A stretch of 64,000 nucleotides of DNA from Marinibactrum halimedae (GTDB lineage Bacteria > Pseudomonadota > Gammaproteobacteria > Pseudomonadales > Cellvibrionaceae), in the NCBI RefSeq assembly GCF_021234875.1, contig NZ_JAJQVM010000012.1:62001-126000 (forward strand), given 5' to 3'. This document shows, one piece after another, positions 37,436 through 47,925 of the stretch. The notes under the pieces are model-generated. The model was not told the DNA's origin and did no database searches. It saw nothing but the letters and a program-made list of their open reading frames with translations. A program made the position numbers and the translations under genes. The number at the start of each line of letters is the position of its first letter. The stretch's first letter is position 1.

Positions 37436-38455
37436 TTAGCTACCGCAGGATTTTCGAATGATTAACTGAGGGGGAAGAAGCCTGGACTCAATGTGTTCAC
37501 CATTTATAAGTGACAGGATATTCTCGACCAATAATTCACCTGCCTTGATGGTATCTTGTTGTACTGTGGTCAGCGGTGGTGTCATGTGGGAGGCAGTGGG
37601 AATATCATCAAAACCCACAACAGCAATATCATCTGGTACCGAGTAGCCATTTTCCCGAAGGCATTGTATGGTCCCAATGGCCATTAAATCGCTGCAACAA
37701 AAGACGCTGTCAAACGGTTCAGTCCGTTCCAAGATGGTTTGAGTGGCATCAAACCCCATGGTTTCTGTGGAATTGGCCGAGGCGTGCAGTTGTTGATTGT
37801 ATTTTAAGCCGTGTTCAGAGAGTGCCTTGAGATAACCTCGGTATCGGTCTTGAAATTCAGGGCAATCATCGGAAGTATCTCCGATAAAGGCAATATGCTT
37901 TCGGCCTAATTGAATTAAATGCTGGGTGGCTTCATAAGCACCAAGGGTGTTATCGCAGCCCAAAAAATGCCCTGGTTGCCCTGGTACAACGGGCCCCCAC
38001 GTAATAAAGTGCGCCCCTGCCTGATCCAGCCGTGAGATACGGTCAATGTACTGTGTGTAATCCCCATACCCTAAAAAAATAATGCCATTGGCTTTATTGG
38101 CATCTTCATAATCGGCGCGCCAATCTTCACTTAATTGTTGAAACGATACTAATAAGTCATAACCTTCTTTTGCGGCGGCACGGGTAATACTGCCCAGCAT
38201 GGAGAGGAAAAAGGGGTTGATCATGGAGTCGCCCGGATCTTCACAAAGTAATAACGCCAACGTTTTCGTACTTTGTGAACGCAAATTACTGGCATTCACA
38301 TCAACTTTGTAATTGAGCTCGCGGGCAATGGCTTGTATTTTTTCTCTGGTTTCTTTACTTACCAATGGGCTGTTGCGAAGTGCACGAGAAACGGTTGGCT
38401 GTGATACCCCGGCAAGGTGGGCAATATCCAGAGAGGTGGGTTTGCTGTCTTTCAT
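37436..38455 (-). CDS. LacI-family transcriptional regulator
   Basis: The 339-residue protein has the LacI helix-turn-helix (SLDIAHLAGVSQPTVSRAL) and hinge, then a periplasmic-binding-like sensor domain (VVGFDDIPTASHMTPPLTTV). It diverges from the glucokinase and sugar transporter genes, so it probably represses them and responds to a sugar or sugar phosphate. I could not see a clear operator in the gap. The start at 38455 places the DNA-binding domain at the very N-terminus, as usual. Confidence 0.92.
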   Translation of the reverse strand: MKDSKPTSLDIAHLAGVSQPTVSRALRNSPLVSKETREKIQAIARELNYKVDVNASNLRSQSTKTLALLLCEDPGDSMINPFFLSMLGSITRAAAKEGYDLLVSFQQLSEDWRADYEDANKANGIIFLGYGDYTQYIDRISRLDQAGAHFITWGPVVPGQPGHFLGCDNTLGAYEATQHLIQLGRKHIAFIGDTSDDCPEFQDRYRGYLKALSEHGLKYNQQLHASANSTETMGFDATQTILERTEPFDSVFCCSDLMAIGTIQCLRENGYSVPDDIAVVGFDDIPTASHMTPPLTTVQQDTIKAGELLVENILSLINGEHIESRLLPPQLIIRKSCGS

Positions 38456-38852
38456 GTTACCTCAAAAGCGTTGTAAACACTGTTCTTATCGTTGTTATAG
38501 GTATTCGGTATTGCTGCTCCATAGAGGTGTGTATTTAATGAATGTATTGTTGCTTATCCTTAAGTCGCTGAATACGTATGCACGCTATTGTGGAGTGTAT
38601 TGGGGTCTTTTTACAATCTTTTTCATCTTTTTAGGAAAGGTGTTGGAAAGTGGCCCGTCCAAATTGTTTTAAGTAACCGCTGGAGAGTCAATGAGTGATA
38701 TCCCAAATTCAATTCATGAAATAACATCTGTCATAACACAGCATTCGTCGTAAGGTTATATTTGCTGTGGAATTATGTTCATGGATCAGCAATAGTGATT
38801 GATTCATTGCGCCATATTCATAAAAACAATTTGGATTCGAGTAGGGGGCTTT
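38456..38852. other. Divergent lacI-type/glk promoter region
   Basis: This 397-bp region separates the divergently transcribed regulator and glucokinase genes and should hold both promoters. I saw no perfect LacI-type palindrome. GTTGTAAAC near 38470 resembles a half-site only. Confidence 0.4.
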
Positions 38853-39911
38853 ATGGGCCATCAGCATAGTGAAGAACAGGGTTTTGACAGGCCGCCTTTT
38901 AAAAGCAGCTATGTGACCAAGTCATATCATGAGACTACACCGTTTGTTGTGGCTGACGTGGGAGGTACTAATGCCCGCTTTGGGTTGTTGAAGCCGGACG
39001 GAACAGGTCGCCCCTTTTCTTATGATGTATCCGATATCAAAACACTGCCTTGCGAGCATTATGGTTCCTTTCAAGACTGTTTTTTGGATTATTTATCAAC
39101 AGTGACAGCCGTTCGTCCTAGGGCAGGAGCCATTGCCTTAGCAGGCCCTGTCATTGGTGATGAATTTTCTATGACGAACAGGGGGTGGCGTTTTTCGTTA
39201 AGTGGCCTTGCCGCAGAAGTGGGATTAGAGCGAGTAGAGGCGATGAACGATTTCGCTGCACAAGCGTACTCGATTTTGACGTTAAAAAAAGATCAGCATA
39301 CTCAAATTGTAGAAGGTGCTGCGGCTGAAAATGCACCGAAGGTGGTATTAGGGCCAGGTACGGGTTTAGGCGTAGCCGGTTTAACACATCTCAATGATAA
39401 GTGGAATGTTTTGCCTGGAGAAGGCGGGCATCTTCGAGCAGCACCCGTTTCTCCTTTAGCGGCAGAGGTGATTGAATACTTAACCTCTCGCTACCAGTAC
39501 GTCTCTTATGAGCGATTATTGTCTGGCCCTGGGCTTGTTAATATTTATCAGGCATTGCTGGCAATAGAAGGTAACACAGGCCGAGACATAACAACGGCTG
39601 CTCAAGTGAGCCAGAATGCAGCGAATGGTGAATCGGCCTTAGCGATGAAAGCCGTACGTTTATTTTCTGAAACGCTCGCTTCATTTGCCGGTGATGTGGC
39701 GATGTTGATGGGCGCGCGTGCCGGGGTCTATATTGGCGGCGGTATTTTTCCCAAATTATTACCACAGATAGCGATATCGGAATTTACATCTGCCTTTCGA
39801 TCAAAGGGGCCGATGTCTCACTATTTAGAGAATATTCCTGTAGAAGTCATTACGGGGGAGTATCTGGCATTACATGGTGCTGGAGCGTGGTTAGAGCAAT
39901 GTCTGCAATAA
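38853..39911 (+). CDS. glk: Glucokinase (Glk family)
   Basis: The 352-residue enzyme phosphorylates glucose with ATP. Family motifs are clear: VADVGGTNARFGLL (phosphate-binding loop), LAGPV, MNDFAAQAYS with the catalytic aspartate, GPGTGLGVAGL and LPGEGGHLRAAP. The ATG at 38853 has AGGGGG upstream; the open frame begins 18 codons earlier without a ribosome site. An extra N-terminal stretch of about 30 residues precedes the fold. It lies between a divergent LacI regulator and an MFS sugar transporter, forming a sugar-uptake locus. Confidence 0.9.
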   Translation: MGHQHSEEQGFDRPPFKSSYVTKSYHETTPFVVADVGGTNARFGLLKPDGTGRPFSYDVSDIKTLPCEHYGSFQDCFLDYLSTVTAVRPRAGAIALAGPVIGDEFSMTNRGWRFSLSGLAAEVGLERVEAMNDFAAQAYSILTLKKDQHTQIVEGAAAENAPKVVLGPGTGLGVAGLTHLNDKWNVLPGEGGHLRAAPVSPLAAEVIEYLTSRYQYVSYERLLSGPGLVNIYQALLAIEGNTGRDITTAAQVSQNAANGESALAMKAVRLFSETLASFAGDVAMLMGARAGVYIGGGIFPKLLPQIAISEFTSAFRSKGPMSHYLENIPVEVITGEYLALHGAGAWLEQCLQ

Positions 39912-39955
39912 AGTAACCGTCATACGTTTTCCTAAGGTTTTACGCAATATTTTCA

Positions 39956-39989
39956 GTTACTGTTTGAGTTACTGTTTGAGTTACTGTTG
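39956..39989. repeat. Tandem 12-bp repeat after glk
   Basis: GTTACTGTTTGA is present at 39956 and 39968, with a third partial copy at 39980. It lies 45 bp beyond the glucokinase stop, in the gap before the transporter gene. Confidence 0.8.
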
Positions 39990-40054
39990 TAGTCAGTGTT
40001 GTTAACCGTTATTTCTGGTTGTTATTTTTAATAATGGGTCTTTAGGAGAATGCT

Positions 40055-41338
40055 ATGTCTGGTGTGTCTACTCCAGTAACAGCGGAAAATCCCGCTGTGC
40101 CTGCTCAGGTTGGGGAGAATAAATATAATTTTGCGTTAGTATCACTCACCACATTATTTTTTATGTGGGGTTTCATAACCAGCTTAAATGATATATTAAT
40201 TCCCTATTTGCGTAATATCTTTTCTTTGTCTTATACACAGGCGATGATGGTTCAATTTTGTTTTTTCTTTGCCTATTTTGTTTGTTCCATTCCATCTGGG
40301 CAACTTGTTAAACAACTCGGTTACCAAAAAGGAATGGTGATCGGTTTACTGGTAGCGGCCTGTGGCTGCTTACTCTTTTTCCCGGCGGCGAGTTTGCAAT
40401 CCTATCCGGTGTTTTTAGGAGCGCTTTTTGTGTTGGCTTCGGGCATTACTTTATTACAGGTGGCGGCGAATCCTTATGTGACCGTATTAGGTAGCTCACG
40501 TACGGCATCCAGCCGGCTTACACTCACTCAAGCATTTAATTCATTAGGTACGACCATTGCACCGTACTTAGGTTCTGCGATGATTTTTGCCGCTGCAGGG
40601 GGCGCAGCGGCGTTGGCGGCTAATGGCGCGGATTCGGTTAAATTGCCTTACTTATTATTGGCTGGGATGTTAATTATTTTGGCCGTGTGTTTTTATCTTT
40701 TAAAATTACCCAAAATCGATGCCCAGTCTACGGAGGTGTCTGCAAAATTGGATGATTCGGCATGGCGACACCGACATTTAATCTTAGGTGCCGTGGCCAT
40801 TTTTATGTATGTCGGGGCAGAAGTTGCTATTGGTAGCTTTTTGATTAATTACCTAGGGGAAGAAAAAATCGCCGGATTGTCTGAGCATGAAGCTTCGATT
40901 TACGTGTCTTATTATTGGGGCGGTGCAATGATCGGTCGGTTTATTGGTAGCGCGGTTATGCAAAAAATTGCGGCCAATAAAGTACTGACCTTTAACGGCA
41001 TTATGTCGGCGTTATTGTTGGTAATAACGATGGTCACCGATGGACCGATAGCAATGTGGTCAGTGGTGTTGATTGGTTTGTTTAATTCGGTCATGTTCCC
41101 AACGATTTTCAGTTTGGCCTTACAAGGGTTAGGTAAGTCCACAAGCCAAGGTTCCGGGATTCTGTGCATGGCTATTGTTGGTGGGGCATTTATTCCTCTT
41201 ATTCAAGGTGTAGTGGCAGACCAAATCGGTATTCAGCTGGCCTTTTTTGTACCGATTCTGTGTTATGTATACATCATCTTTTATGGGGTGAAAGGTTACA
41301 CTCCGACGTCTGTCCCATCCAAATGTATACCTGAGTAA
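40055..41338 (+). CDS. gluP: MFS sugar transporter (FucP/GluP type)
   Basis: The 427-residue, 12-helix permease has the FHS-family start ([22 protein letters not shown]) and the [15 protein letters not shown] motif shared by glucose/galactose transporter GluP and FucP, proton symporters in the inner membrane. Context with glucokinase and a LacI regulator points to glucose or a related hexose. The start has TAGGAG 8 bp upstream. A terminator follows at 41415. The exact sugar is inferred from neighbours. Confidence 0.88.
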   Translation: MSGVSTPVTAENPAVPAQVGENKYNFALVSLTTLFFMWGFITSLNDILIPYLRNIFSLSYTQAMMVQFCFFFAYFVCSIPSGQLVKQLGYQKGMVIGLLVAACGCLLFFPAASLQSYPVFLGALFVLASGITLLQVAANPYVTVLGSSRTASSRLTLTQAFNSLGTTIAPYLGSAMIFAAAGGAAALAANGADSVKLPYLLLAGMLIILAVCFYLLKLPKIDAQSTEVSAKLDDSAWRHRHLILGAVAIFMYVGAEVAIGSFLINYLGEEKIAGLSEHEASIYVSYYWGGAMIGRFIGSAVMQKIAANKVLTFNGIMSALLLVITMVTDGPIAMWSVVLIGLFNSVMFPTIFSLALQGLGKSTSQGSGILCMAIVGGAFIPLIQGVVADQIGIQLAFFVPILCYVYIIFYGVKGYTPTSVPSKCIPE

Positions 41339-41414
41339 GTTTTAAAAAGGGAGTGAATTTTTGCATTTGTCGATTTTGAATTTATAGGTATACCACTCTA
41401 GTTCCAATCCAATA

Positions 41415-41460
41415 AAAGAGTAGGCTGTACTCAGTGCCTGTATGGCTTACTCTTTCGTTT
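41415..41460 (+). terminator. Terminator after the sugar transporter
   Basis: AAAGAGTAGGC (41415-41425) pairs with GCTTACTCTTT (41445-41455), 11 bp with one mismatch, followed by CGTTTTCTC. The remaining gap up to the sigma-54 promoter shows nothing else. Confidence 0.65.
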
Positions 41461-41738
41461 TCTCACTTATCGCCTCATTTTTTATACCTCGTAATACGGT
41501 GTTTGATTTCACCCACCTGTTGATGTCTTTTATATGATCGTATTTTGCTCTATGGCTCTTTTTGGCAGTAAAGGGGAGTCAATGTAGGGTTTTTGGCGCT
41601 GTCAAATTTCAAGCGCTAGCTATAGTCACGCAGGGGAGTGCGGATATTAAAGCCCCTTGCAAGATAGATAATGCGAGTGACTGGTTTTACGCTTCTGTTT
41701 GGTCTAAACCATAGTGGGGTGGTTGTGTCAAAACCTAT

Positions 41739-41755
41739 TTGGCACAACCTTTGCT
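41739..41755 (+). promoter_or_regulatory. Sigma-54 promoter of the flagellar operon
   Basis: TTGGCACAACCTTTGCT has the -24 GG and -12 GC of sigma-54 promoters with the required 10-bp spacing, matching TGGCAC-N5-TTGCW. It is 61 bp upstream of fliL. This fits the FleQ/FlrC-type class of flagellar genes in gammaproteobacteria with polar flagella. Confidence 0.85.
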
Positions 41756-41815
41756 GTTATATTAATAACAGTGTTAACGATGACGGTAATATTAAGTGAA
41801 TGACGAGTTTTTGAC

Positions 41816-42346
41816 ATGGCTGATGAAGATCAAGAAGTAGATGCCGAGGGTGGAGGTGGCGGAAAAAAGAAGCTGATTTTATTAATCGTTGTTGGATTGT
41901 TACTGATTGTACTGAGTGTGGGCGGCACTATTGCGGTATTAACGATGTTTGAGGACGAGCCGCCGCCGGAAATGGCTGAGGGTGGCGATGAAGGTGCCTC
42001 CATGGAGGAACCGTCAGAAGAGAAACTACCAGCACTGTATTATCCTTTAAAACCGTCGATTGTTGTGACATTCAATGCTCGCGGCCGCCAACGATATGGC
42101 CAGTTTGATATTACATTGCTGACTCGGAATGATTTAGCGATTAAAGAAATCGAGTTGCATATGTCGCGTATCCGTAACGACTTGGTGATGTTATTCAGCA
42201 GTATGGATTATCAAGAGATACAAACGGCGGAAGGGAAAGAGCTTTTACGTCAGCAGGCGTTAAAATCAATTCAAAAAATACTTGAAGAAGAAATGGGTGA
42301 GCCCGCTATAGAGCAGGTTTTGTTTACCAATTTGGTGATGCAGTAA
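41816..42346 (+). CDS. fliL: Flagellar basal-body protein FliL
   Basis: The 176-residue protein has a charged cytoplasmic start, one membrane helix (LILLIVVGLLLIVLSVGGTIAVL), an acidic linker and the periplasmic FliL domain (PLKPSIVVTFNARGRQRYGQ). FliL forms a ring around the stator and supports torque. It opens the fliLMNOPQR-flhB operon behind a sigma-54 promoter. The ribosome site is weak. Confidence 0.92.
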   Translation: MADEDQEVDAEGGGGGKKKLILLIVVGLLLIVLSVGGTIAVLTMFEDEPPPEMAEGGDEGASMEEPSEEKLPALYYPLKPSIVVTFNARGRQRYGQFDITLLTRNDLAIKEIELHMSRIRNDLVMLFSSMDYQEIQTAEGKELLRQQALKSIQKILEEEMGEPAIEQVLFTNLVMQ

Positions 42347-42362
42347 ACGCAGAGGCAAGCGC

Positions 42363-43415
42363 GTGCAGGACTTATTATCCCAAGACGAAATTGATGCCTT
42401 ATTACATGGTGTTGATGACGGTGATATAGAAGTAGAAAGCGATGGTGAACAGGGTGGGGTTAAATCCTATGACCTTACCAGTCAGGATCGAATTGTTCGT
42501 GGGCGTATGCCCACCCTGGAAATGATTAATGAGCGTTTCGCTCGGTATACCCGCATCAGCATGTTTAATTTATTGCGTCGAACGGCTGATGTATCTGCAG
42601 GCGGGATACAAATTCAAAAATTTGGAGAATACGTTCATACTTTATACGTTCCTACCAGTTTAAATATGGTGAAATTCCGCCCGTTACGAGGGACGGCGCT
42701 GATTATTTTAGATGCGAAATTGGTCTTTAAATTAGTCGATAATTTTTTTGGTGGTGATGGGCGCCATGCCAAAATTGAAGGTCGAGAATTTACCCCAACG
42801 GAATTACGTGTTGTTCAGATGGTATTAGAGCAGGCCTTTATTGATTTGGCGGAGGCATGGAAGGCCGTATTGCCCATTGAATTTGAATACATTAATTCGG
42901 AAGTGAACCCTTCAATGGCCAATATTGTTAGCCCCAGTGAGGTCGTGGTCGTCAGTACGTTTCATATTGAATTGGACGGTGGTGGTGGGGAGCTTCATAT
43001 TACCATTCCTTATTCCACTGTTGAGCCCATACGGGAAATGCTGGATGCCGGTTTACAGAGTGACAGTGATGAACGTGATGAGCGTTGGGTACATGCTTTG
43101 CGTGAAGATGTGATGGGGGCAAAGGTGGATTTAGAATGTGAGGTGGTCTCAAAAGAATTAACATTGCGCGATATTGTTAATTTACGATCTGGGGATGTTC
43201 TACCGGTAGATATGCCGCCTTATCATGTTATTACCGCCAATAACGTTCCAATGTTTAAGGCCCAAGTCGGTCAGCATTCTGGTAATTTAGCCTTGCGTAT
43301 TATTGGGCGAGTAGAACGTCCGAATCTTCAAGAAAAATCTATTTTTGCAGAATATCGAACACAGGCAGAAAATCAAAACGGTGATAATTCAGGAGGTAAC
43401 AATGATAGAAGATGA
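42363..43415 (+). CDS. fliM: Flagellar motor switch protein FliM
   Basis: The 350-residue switch protein starts at a GTG with AGGCAAG upstream. The CheY-P-binding N-terminal peptide LLSQDEIDALLHGV is intact. The middle CheC-like domain (GGxG-type segment FFGGDGRHAKIEGREFTPTE) and the C-terminal SpoA domain (LRDIVNLRSGDVLPVDMP) follow. It sits in the C-ring and reverses rotation. Its end overlaps the fliN start by 14 bp. Confidence 0.95.
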   Translation: MQDLLSQDEIDALLHGVDDGDIEVESDGEQGGVKSYDLTSQDRIVRGRMPTLEMINERFARYTRISMFNLLRRTADVSAGGIQIQKFGEYVHTLYVPTSLNMVKFRPLRGTALIILDAKLVFKLVDNFFGGDGRHAKIEGREFTPTELRVVQMVLEQAFIDLAEAWKAVLPIEFEYINSEVNPSMANIVSPSEVVVVSTFHIELDGGGGELHITIPYSTVEPIREMLDAGLQSDSDERDERWVHALREDVMGAKVDLECEVVSKELTLRDIVNLRSGDVLPVDMPPYHVITANNVPMFKAQVGQHSGNLALRIIGRVERPNLQEKSIFAEYRTQAENQNGDNSGGNNDRR

Positions 43416-43845
43416 TGAATTGCCGGGTGAAGAAGATGTAGATCAGGATGCTATGGCGGATGAGTGGGCAGCGGCGATGGCAGAGCAGGAAGAGGTGGAT
43501 GAAGAAGAGCCGCCTGCTCCGGCAGAGCCCATGGATTTAGACGAATTTGATCAAGATACTGGTGTGCCACAAGCGGCAAAAGACAACCCTGATTTAGATG
43601 TTATTCTCGATATTCCTGTCACCATTTCTATGCAGGTGGGAAGTACCTCCATCAGTATTCGAAATTTGTTGCAATTAAATCAGGGTTCCGTCATTGAGTT
43701 AGACCGCTTTGCAGGTGAGCCATTAGATGTTCTGGTCAATGGGACATTAATTGCTCATGGTGAAGTAGTGGTCGTTAATGAAAAATTTGGGATTCGCATG
43801 ACAGATGTGATTAGTCCATCCGAGCGAATTAAACGTTTACGATAA
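43402..43845 (+). CDS. fliN: Flagellar motor switch protein FliN
   Basis: The 147-residue protein has an acidic N-terminal half and a C-terminal SpoA domain (DIPVTISMQVGSTSISIRNLL, then GSVIELDRFAGEPLDVLVNG and MTDVISPSERIKRL). Start 43402 is set by GGAGG just upstream, inside the fliM end. It forms the base of the C-ring with FliM. Confidence 0.95.
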   Translation: MIEDDELPGEEDVDQDAMADEWAAAMAEQEEVDEEEPPAPAEPMDLDEFDQDTGVPQAAKDNPDLDVILDIPVTISMQVGSTSISIRNLLQLNQGSVIELDRFAGEPLDVLVNGTLIAHGEVVVVNEKFGIRMTDVISPSERIKRLR

Positions 43846-43855
43846 GGCTTTTCCT

Positions 43856-44524
43856 TTGAAATACCTTCAAAAGTGGTTACATCGATACCAACTCTTAAAA
43901 GCATTCATGGCGTTACTGTTTTTTTTCAGCGCCAATCTTTTAGCTTTGCCTGAAAAAGACCAAGCATTGGATTCTCATCCGGCGAATAGCATCACCACAT
44001 CAGCGGTTGGTAGTGGCTACTCCACTGGTGGTTATATTCCTCAAGTTATAGGAAGTTTACTGTTTATTTTGATGTTAATCGCTGCGCTAGCTTATGCTAT
44101 GAAGCGGTTTCAAAAATTCAGTAATGTGGGGTCAAATCAGTTACAAGTACTCGAACAATTGCCATTGGGTGTGAAAGAAAAAGTAATATTGATAGAGGCT
44201 TGTGGTAAACCCATTTTATTGGGTATTACGGCAAATAATATCAATACTTTACACGTATTCGATGACTCTTCAGATCAAGCACCCCTTGAGAAAGAGGTAG
44301 ACAATGAATGTGTAGGCAGTAATAAGACAAGCCAGGATAAGCCCGGTGATCATAAAGTACCAGGGAAGACATCACCTGTCTTTGGGCTTTCGGGTATTCA
44401 AAGTCAATTTTCTGAAAAACTGGCAACCATTCTTAATCCTTCTTTATCGAGCTCTCATGACAAATCTCAAAGCAATACCAGTCATTCTGCGAACGGTGCC
44501 TGTAGTCTAGGTATTAAAGAATGA
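43856..44524 (+). CDS. fliO: Flagellar export protein FliO
   Basis: The 222-residue protein has a signal-like first helix ([13 protein letters not shown]), a second membrane helix ([23 protein letters not shown]) and the FliO cytoplasmic domain ([30 protein letters not shown]), then a long disordered Ser/Lys tail. FliO helps assemble the FliP pore. The frame begins with TTG at 43856, with AAGG upstream; an ATG at 43907 is the alternative. It is longer than the E. coli form owing to its tail. Confidence 0.88.
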   Translation: MKYLQKWLHRYQLLKAFMALLFFFSANLLALPEKDQALDSHPANSITTSAVGSGYSTGGYIPQVIGSLLFILMLIAALAYAMKRFQKFSNVGSNQLQVLEQLPLGVKEKVILIEACGKPILLGITANNINTLHVFDDSSDQAPLEKEVDNECVGSNKTSQDKPGDHKVPGKTSPVFGLSGIQSQFSEKLATILNPSLSSSHDKSQSNTSHSANGACSLGIKE

Positions 44525-45411
44525 GAGAAAAGCGGAAGCATAAGGTGAGTGTTGTTCGAGTCTGTATTCGGCTATGTGTTGTGCTTTACTTGATGTTGTT
44601 GGCGCAAGGAGTCTACTCTCAATCAGCCAGTTCGGTGAGCAATAACAATGTTGTTGCTAATCCATCGTCTGTTACCCAACCTCAAAATCAGCAAAATACG
44701 ATAGATGAAGATTTTTTTCCAATTGATGAGTTAGGTGGGCTGAAAGCGGTTACCGTCACAACCAACCCCGATGGGTCGCAGGAATATTCGGTAACTTTGC
44801 AAATTTTGGCGTTAATGACAGCGCTGACATTTATTCCTGCCATTATCATGATGATGACCTCTTTTACGCGAATCATCATTGTATTTTCCATTTTGCGTCA
44901 AGCATTAGGGCTCCAGCAAACACCCTCTAATCAAATTATGATTGGGTTAGCCTTATTTATGACTTTATTCATTATGTCGCCGGTTCTTGAGAAAATTAAC
45001 ACGGATGCCGTCGAGCCTTATATTAGCGATGAAATGACGTCAGTACAGGCGTTTAACGCAGCTCAAAAACCTCTTCATGAGTTTATGCTTGGGCAAACAC
45101 GAGAAAATGATTTAAAGTTATTTTTGGATATTGGAGACTATCCACCGCTGAATGCGCCAGAGGATGTTCCATTTGTTGTGTTGGTGCCAGCATTTGTCAC
45201 CAGCGAATTAAAAACCGCCTTTCAAATTGGCTTTATTATTTTTATTCCTTTTCTTGTGATTGATATTGTCGTTGCATCGGTACTGATGGCTATGGGAATG
45301 ATGATGTTATCGCCGTTGATTATCTCCCTCCCCTTTAAAATCATGCTGTTTGTATTAGTGGATGGGTGGGGGCTTATCGTTGGTACTTTGGCAGCCAGTT
45401 TTGGTGTGTAA
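44521..45411 (+). CDS. fliP: Flagellar export gate protein FliP
   Basis: The 296-residue protein has a signal peptide (ending LLAQGVYSQ), a low-complexity linker and the FliP core with four membrane helices and the [20 protein letters not shown] signature. It forms the core pore of the export gate with FliQ and FliR. It overlaps fliO by four bases (ATGA). Confidence 0.95.
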   Translation: MREKRKHKVSVVRVCIRLCVVLYLMLLAQGVYSQSASSVSNNNVVANPSSVTQPQNQQNTIDEDFFPIDELGGLKAVTVTTNPDGSQEYSVTLQILALMTALTFIPAIIMMMTSFTRIIIVFSILRQALGLQQTPSNQIMIGLALFMTLFIMSPVLEKINTDAVEPYISDEMTSVQAFNAAQKPLHEFMLGQTRENDLKLFLDIGDYPPLNAPEDVPFVVLVPAFVTSELKTAFQIGFIIFIPFLVIDIVVASVLMAMGMMMLSPLIISLPFKIMLFVLVDGWGLIVGTLAASFGV

Positions 45412-45425
45412 ATTGAGGATGCCTT

Positions 45426-45695
45426 ATGACTCCTGAAGTGGCGATGGATTTATTTGGAAATGCTTTGTTTTTAACCGTTATTATGGTTACGGTAATTGTG
45501 GGACCAAGCTTAGTAGTCGGGTTGGTTGTAAGTATGTTTCAGGCCGCCACGCAAATAAATGAACAAACCTTGAGCTTTCTTCCTCGGCTTATTATTACTT
45601 TGGCCACTGTTATGATCGCTGGAGGGTGGTTATTGAATGAGTTAATGAGTTTGTTTACCACGCTTATGACTGATATTCCTAATTTAATTGGTTGA
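45426..45695 (+). CDS. fliQ: Flagellar export gate protein FliQ
   Basis: The 89-residue protein has two membrane helices and the usual VGLVVSMFQAATQINEQTL loop. Length and position between fliP and fliR match the family exactly. Confidence 0.95.
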   Translation: MTPEVAMDLFGNALFLTVIMVTVIVGPSLVVGLVVSMFQAATQINEQTLSFLPRLIITLATVMIAGGWLLNELMSLFTTLMTDIPNLIG

Positions 45696-45766
45696 TTAAG
45701 CATTGTTGTTTTATTGAAAATAGTTGATTAATTGCGAATGGTGGGTCATTTGGGCGCTGTTGTATT

Positions 45767-46543
45767 ATGGTTGAATTAAGTGACCTGGTTATTCAAAACT
45801 ATGTCAGCCAAATTGTTTGGCCTTTTATTCGTATTGGCTCTTTTTTGATGGCCGTTCCTTTTTTTGGTGCGCGCACTATTTCTCCTCGCTTTCGCATTGC
45901 AATTGCCTTTCCATTGGCCATGTCAATCGGAGCGGTCATTCCACCAGTGCCGAATATTTCACCTCTTTCTCTAGAAGGGTTTTCTATCACACTTTCTCAA
46001 GTGGTTATTGGTGGTGCTCTGGGTTTTATATTTCAAATATACCTGCAGCTTTTTGTATTGGCGGGGCAAATAATCGCCATGAAAATGGGTTTGGGATTTG
46101 CTTCAATGAATGACCCTAGTAATGGTGTGACGGTGACGGTGCTTTCCCAGTTTTATCTCACGTTATCCACTTTATTACTATTAAGTATCAATGGGCATCT
46201 GTTGTTAATTGAGATGATTGCATTGAGTTTTACCACCTTTCCTATTGGTTCTGCACAGTTCTTACCGGACGATTATTTTGAAATTATAAAGTTAGCGAGT
46301 TGGATGTTTGCGGGTGGGCTTGTTTTATCTTTGCCGGTTGTCACTGCGATTATGATTGTAAATTTGGCATTTGGTGTCATGAGTCGGGCGGCGCCACAAA
46401 TGAATGTGTTTGCTGTGGGCTTTCCTATTACGTTGGTCTTTGGAATGCTCTTAATGTGGGTAGGGCTCACCAATTTTTTACCTCAATTTTCGGCGTATAC
46501 CGATGATGCATTCATTTTTGTACGTGAATTAATTTCACCATAA
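45767..46543 (+). CDS. fliR: Flagellar export gate protein FliR
   Basis: The 258-residue, six-helix membrane protein has the FliR hallmarks VVIGGALGFIFQIYLQLFV and IAMKMGLGFASMNDPSNG. It completes the FliPQR pore. A 71-bp gap separates it from fliQ, the largest in the operon. Confidence 0.95.
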   Translation: MVELSDLVIQNYVSQIVWPFIRIGSFLMAVPFFGARTISPRFRIAIAFPLAMSIGAVIPPVPNISPLSLEGFSITLSQVVIGGALGFIFQIYLQLFVLAGQIIAMKMGLGFASMNDPSNGVTVTVLSQFYLTLSTLLLLSINGHLLLIEMIALSFTTFPIGSAQFLPDDYFEIIKLASWMFAGGLVLSLPVVTAIMIVNLAFGVMSRAAPQMNVFAVGFPITLVFGMLLMWVGLTNFLPQFSAYTDDAFIFVRELISP

Positions 46544-46552
46544 GGTGTTAAT

Positions 46553-47689
46553 ATGGCCGAAGATGATAGCAGTCAGGAAAAAACGGAAGAGCCCACGGCC
46601 AGGCGGCTGGAAAAAGCCCGAGAAGAAGGTCAAGTTCCCCGATCACGTGAATTAACCACAACCGCTATCTTATTGGCGGGTACCATTGGGCTGTATATAT
46701 TCAGTGGTTCAATGGGCAGTACGTTATTGGGGATATTGAAGCACAATTTTTCTTTTAGTCGTGAAGTGGCGTTTGACCCTCAACTCATGATTTGGCAATT
46801 GGAAGCGGGTATTGCGGAAGGGCTGCTAATGCTGATTCCGTTATTTTCCATCTTATTGATCGTCAGTATCTTGGGGCCCATTGCATTAGGGGGGTGGTTA
46901 TTCAGCACCAAAGCCATGGCGCCGAAACTGAATCGTATGGACCCTATTGCAGGGTTAAAACGTATGTTTTCAGTGAAGGCTTTGGTAGAACTGGCAAAAG
47001 CGTTGGGAAAAGTTCTGATTATTTTGACGGTAGGGTTATTTCTGCTGCAATTCATGCGAGACGATATTCTCAATCTCTCAACAGAATCGATCGAATCTTC
47101 CATTATTCATTCCTTAGAATTATCAGGCTGGGCCGCGATTTTATTATCGGCGGTGACAATATTAATAGCCATTGCGGATGTTCCATTTCAAATTTGGGAT
47201 AACACTCGTAAGTTAAAAATGTCTCGCCAAGACATTAAAGATGAAATGAAAGATTCCGAAGGTAAGCCAGAAGTGAAAAGTCGGATTCGTCAACTACAGA
47301 GAGAAATGGCCAATAATCGGATGATGGCCGAAGTTCCAAAAGCAGACGTTATCATTACTAACCCTACGCACTATTCTGTGGCTTTAAAGTATGATCCAGA
47401 AGTGATGGCAACCCCCATAATGATTGCAAAAGGCGTTGATTTTAATGCTTTAAAAATCAGAGAAATTGCTAACGCTTACGAGATTGAAATTGTTGAAGCC
47501 CCAGTATTGGCAAGGGCGGTTTATCATACCACAGAAATTGATCAAGAAATTCCCTCCGGCTTATACCTTGCTGTGGCTCAAGTTTTAGCTTACGTCTTTC
47601 AGCTTAAAAGTTATGCAAAGCAAGGTGGAAAAAAGCCGAAAATGCCGACCGAGTTTCCTGTGCCTGAGGATATGCGGTTTGATGAATAA
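46553..47689 (+). CDS. flhB: Flagellar export switch protein FlhB
   Basis: The 378-residue protein has the SQEKTEEPTARRLEKAREEG start, four membrane helices and the autocleaving NPTH motif near residue 268, which controls the hook-to-filament export switch. The ribosome site AAGGTG is good. flhA, the usual next gene, is absent here; instead a MITE begins 23 bp after the stop and minus-strand genes follow. Confidence 0.95.
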   Translation: MAEDDSSQEKTEEPTARRLEKAREEGQVPRSRELTTTAILLAGTIGLYIFSGSMGSTLLGILKHNFSFSREVAFDPQLMIWQLEAGIAEGLLMLIPLFSILLIVSILGPIALGGWLFSTKAMAPKLNRMDPIAGLKRMFSVKALVELAKALGKVLIILTVGLFLLQFMRDDILNLSTESIESSIIHSLELSGWAAILLSAVTILIAIADVPFQIWDNTRKLKMSRQDIKDEMKDSEGKPEVKSRIRQLQREMANNRMMAEVPKADVIITNPTHYSVALKYDPEVMATPIMIAKGVDFNALKIREIANAYEIEIVEAPVLARAVYHTTEIDQEIPSGLYLAVAQVLAYVFQLKSYAKQGGKKPKMPTEFPVPEDMRFDE

Positions 47690-47711
47690 GGCGTTAATGA
47701 AGTATTTTGAT

Positions 47712-47925
47712 CAGGGCTCCCTAGTAATAAACAATCAAAATGATCCAGATCCAACCCAAAGGATCATTGTTTGACCTAATTTTAAATTCAAAAAGATATA
47801 TTTGGGGTCTCAGGCAATTTGCCTGATGAAATTTTTCTCTTATGAATCTTTCTTTTGATTAATAAAGGTTCATATGGATCAAGCTTTAACCTTAAGCATT
47901 GATCAATTATTACTAGGGAGCCCTG
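47712..47925. mobile_element. MITE: 214 bp, 19-bp perfect TIRs, 10-bp target duplication
   Basis: CAGGGCTCCCTAGTAATAA at 47712-47730 and its exact reverse complement at 47907-47925 bound a non-coding 214-bp element. It is flanked on both sides by GTATTTTGAT (47702-47711 and 47926-47935). Inside are further short inverted repeats (AAACAAT..GATCC against GGATCATTGTTT). There is no transposase, so it needs one in trans; a 10-bp duplication and such ends would fit an IS4-like family, which is an inference. Insertion lies just after flhB. Confidence 0.88.
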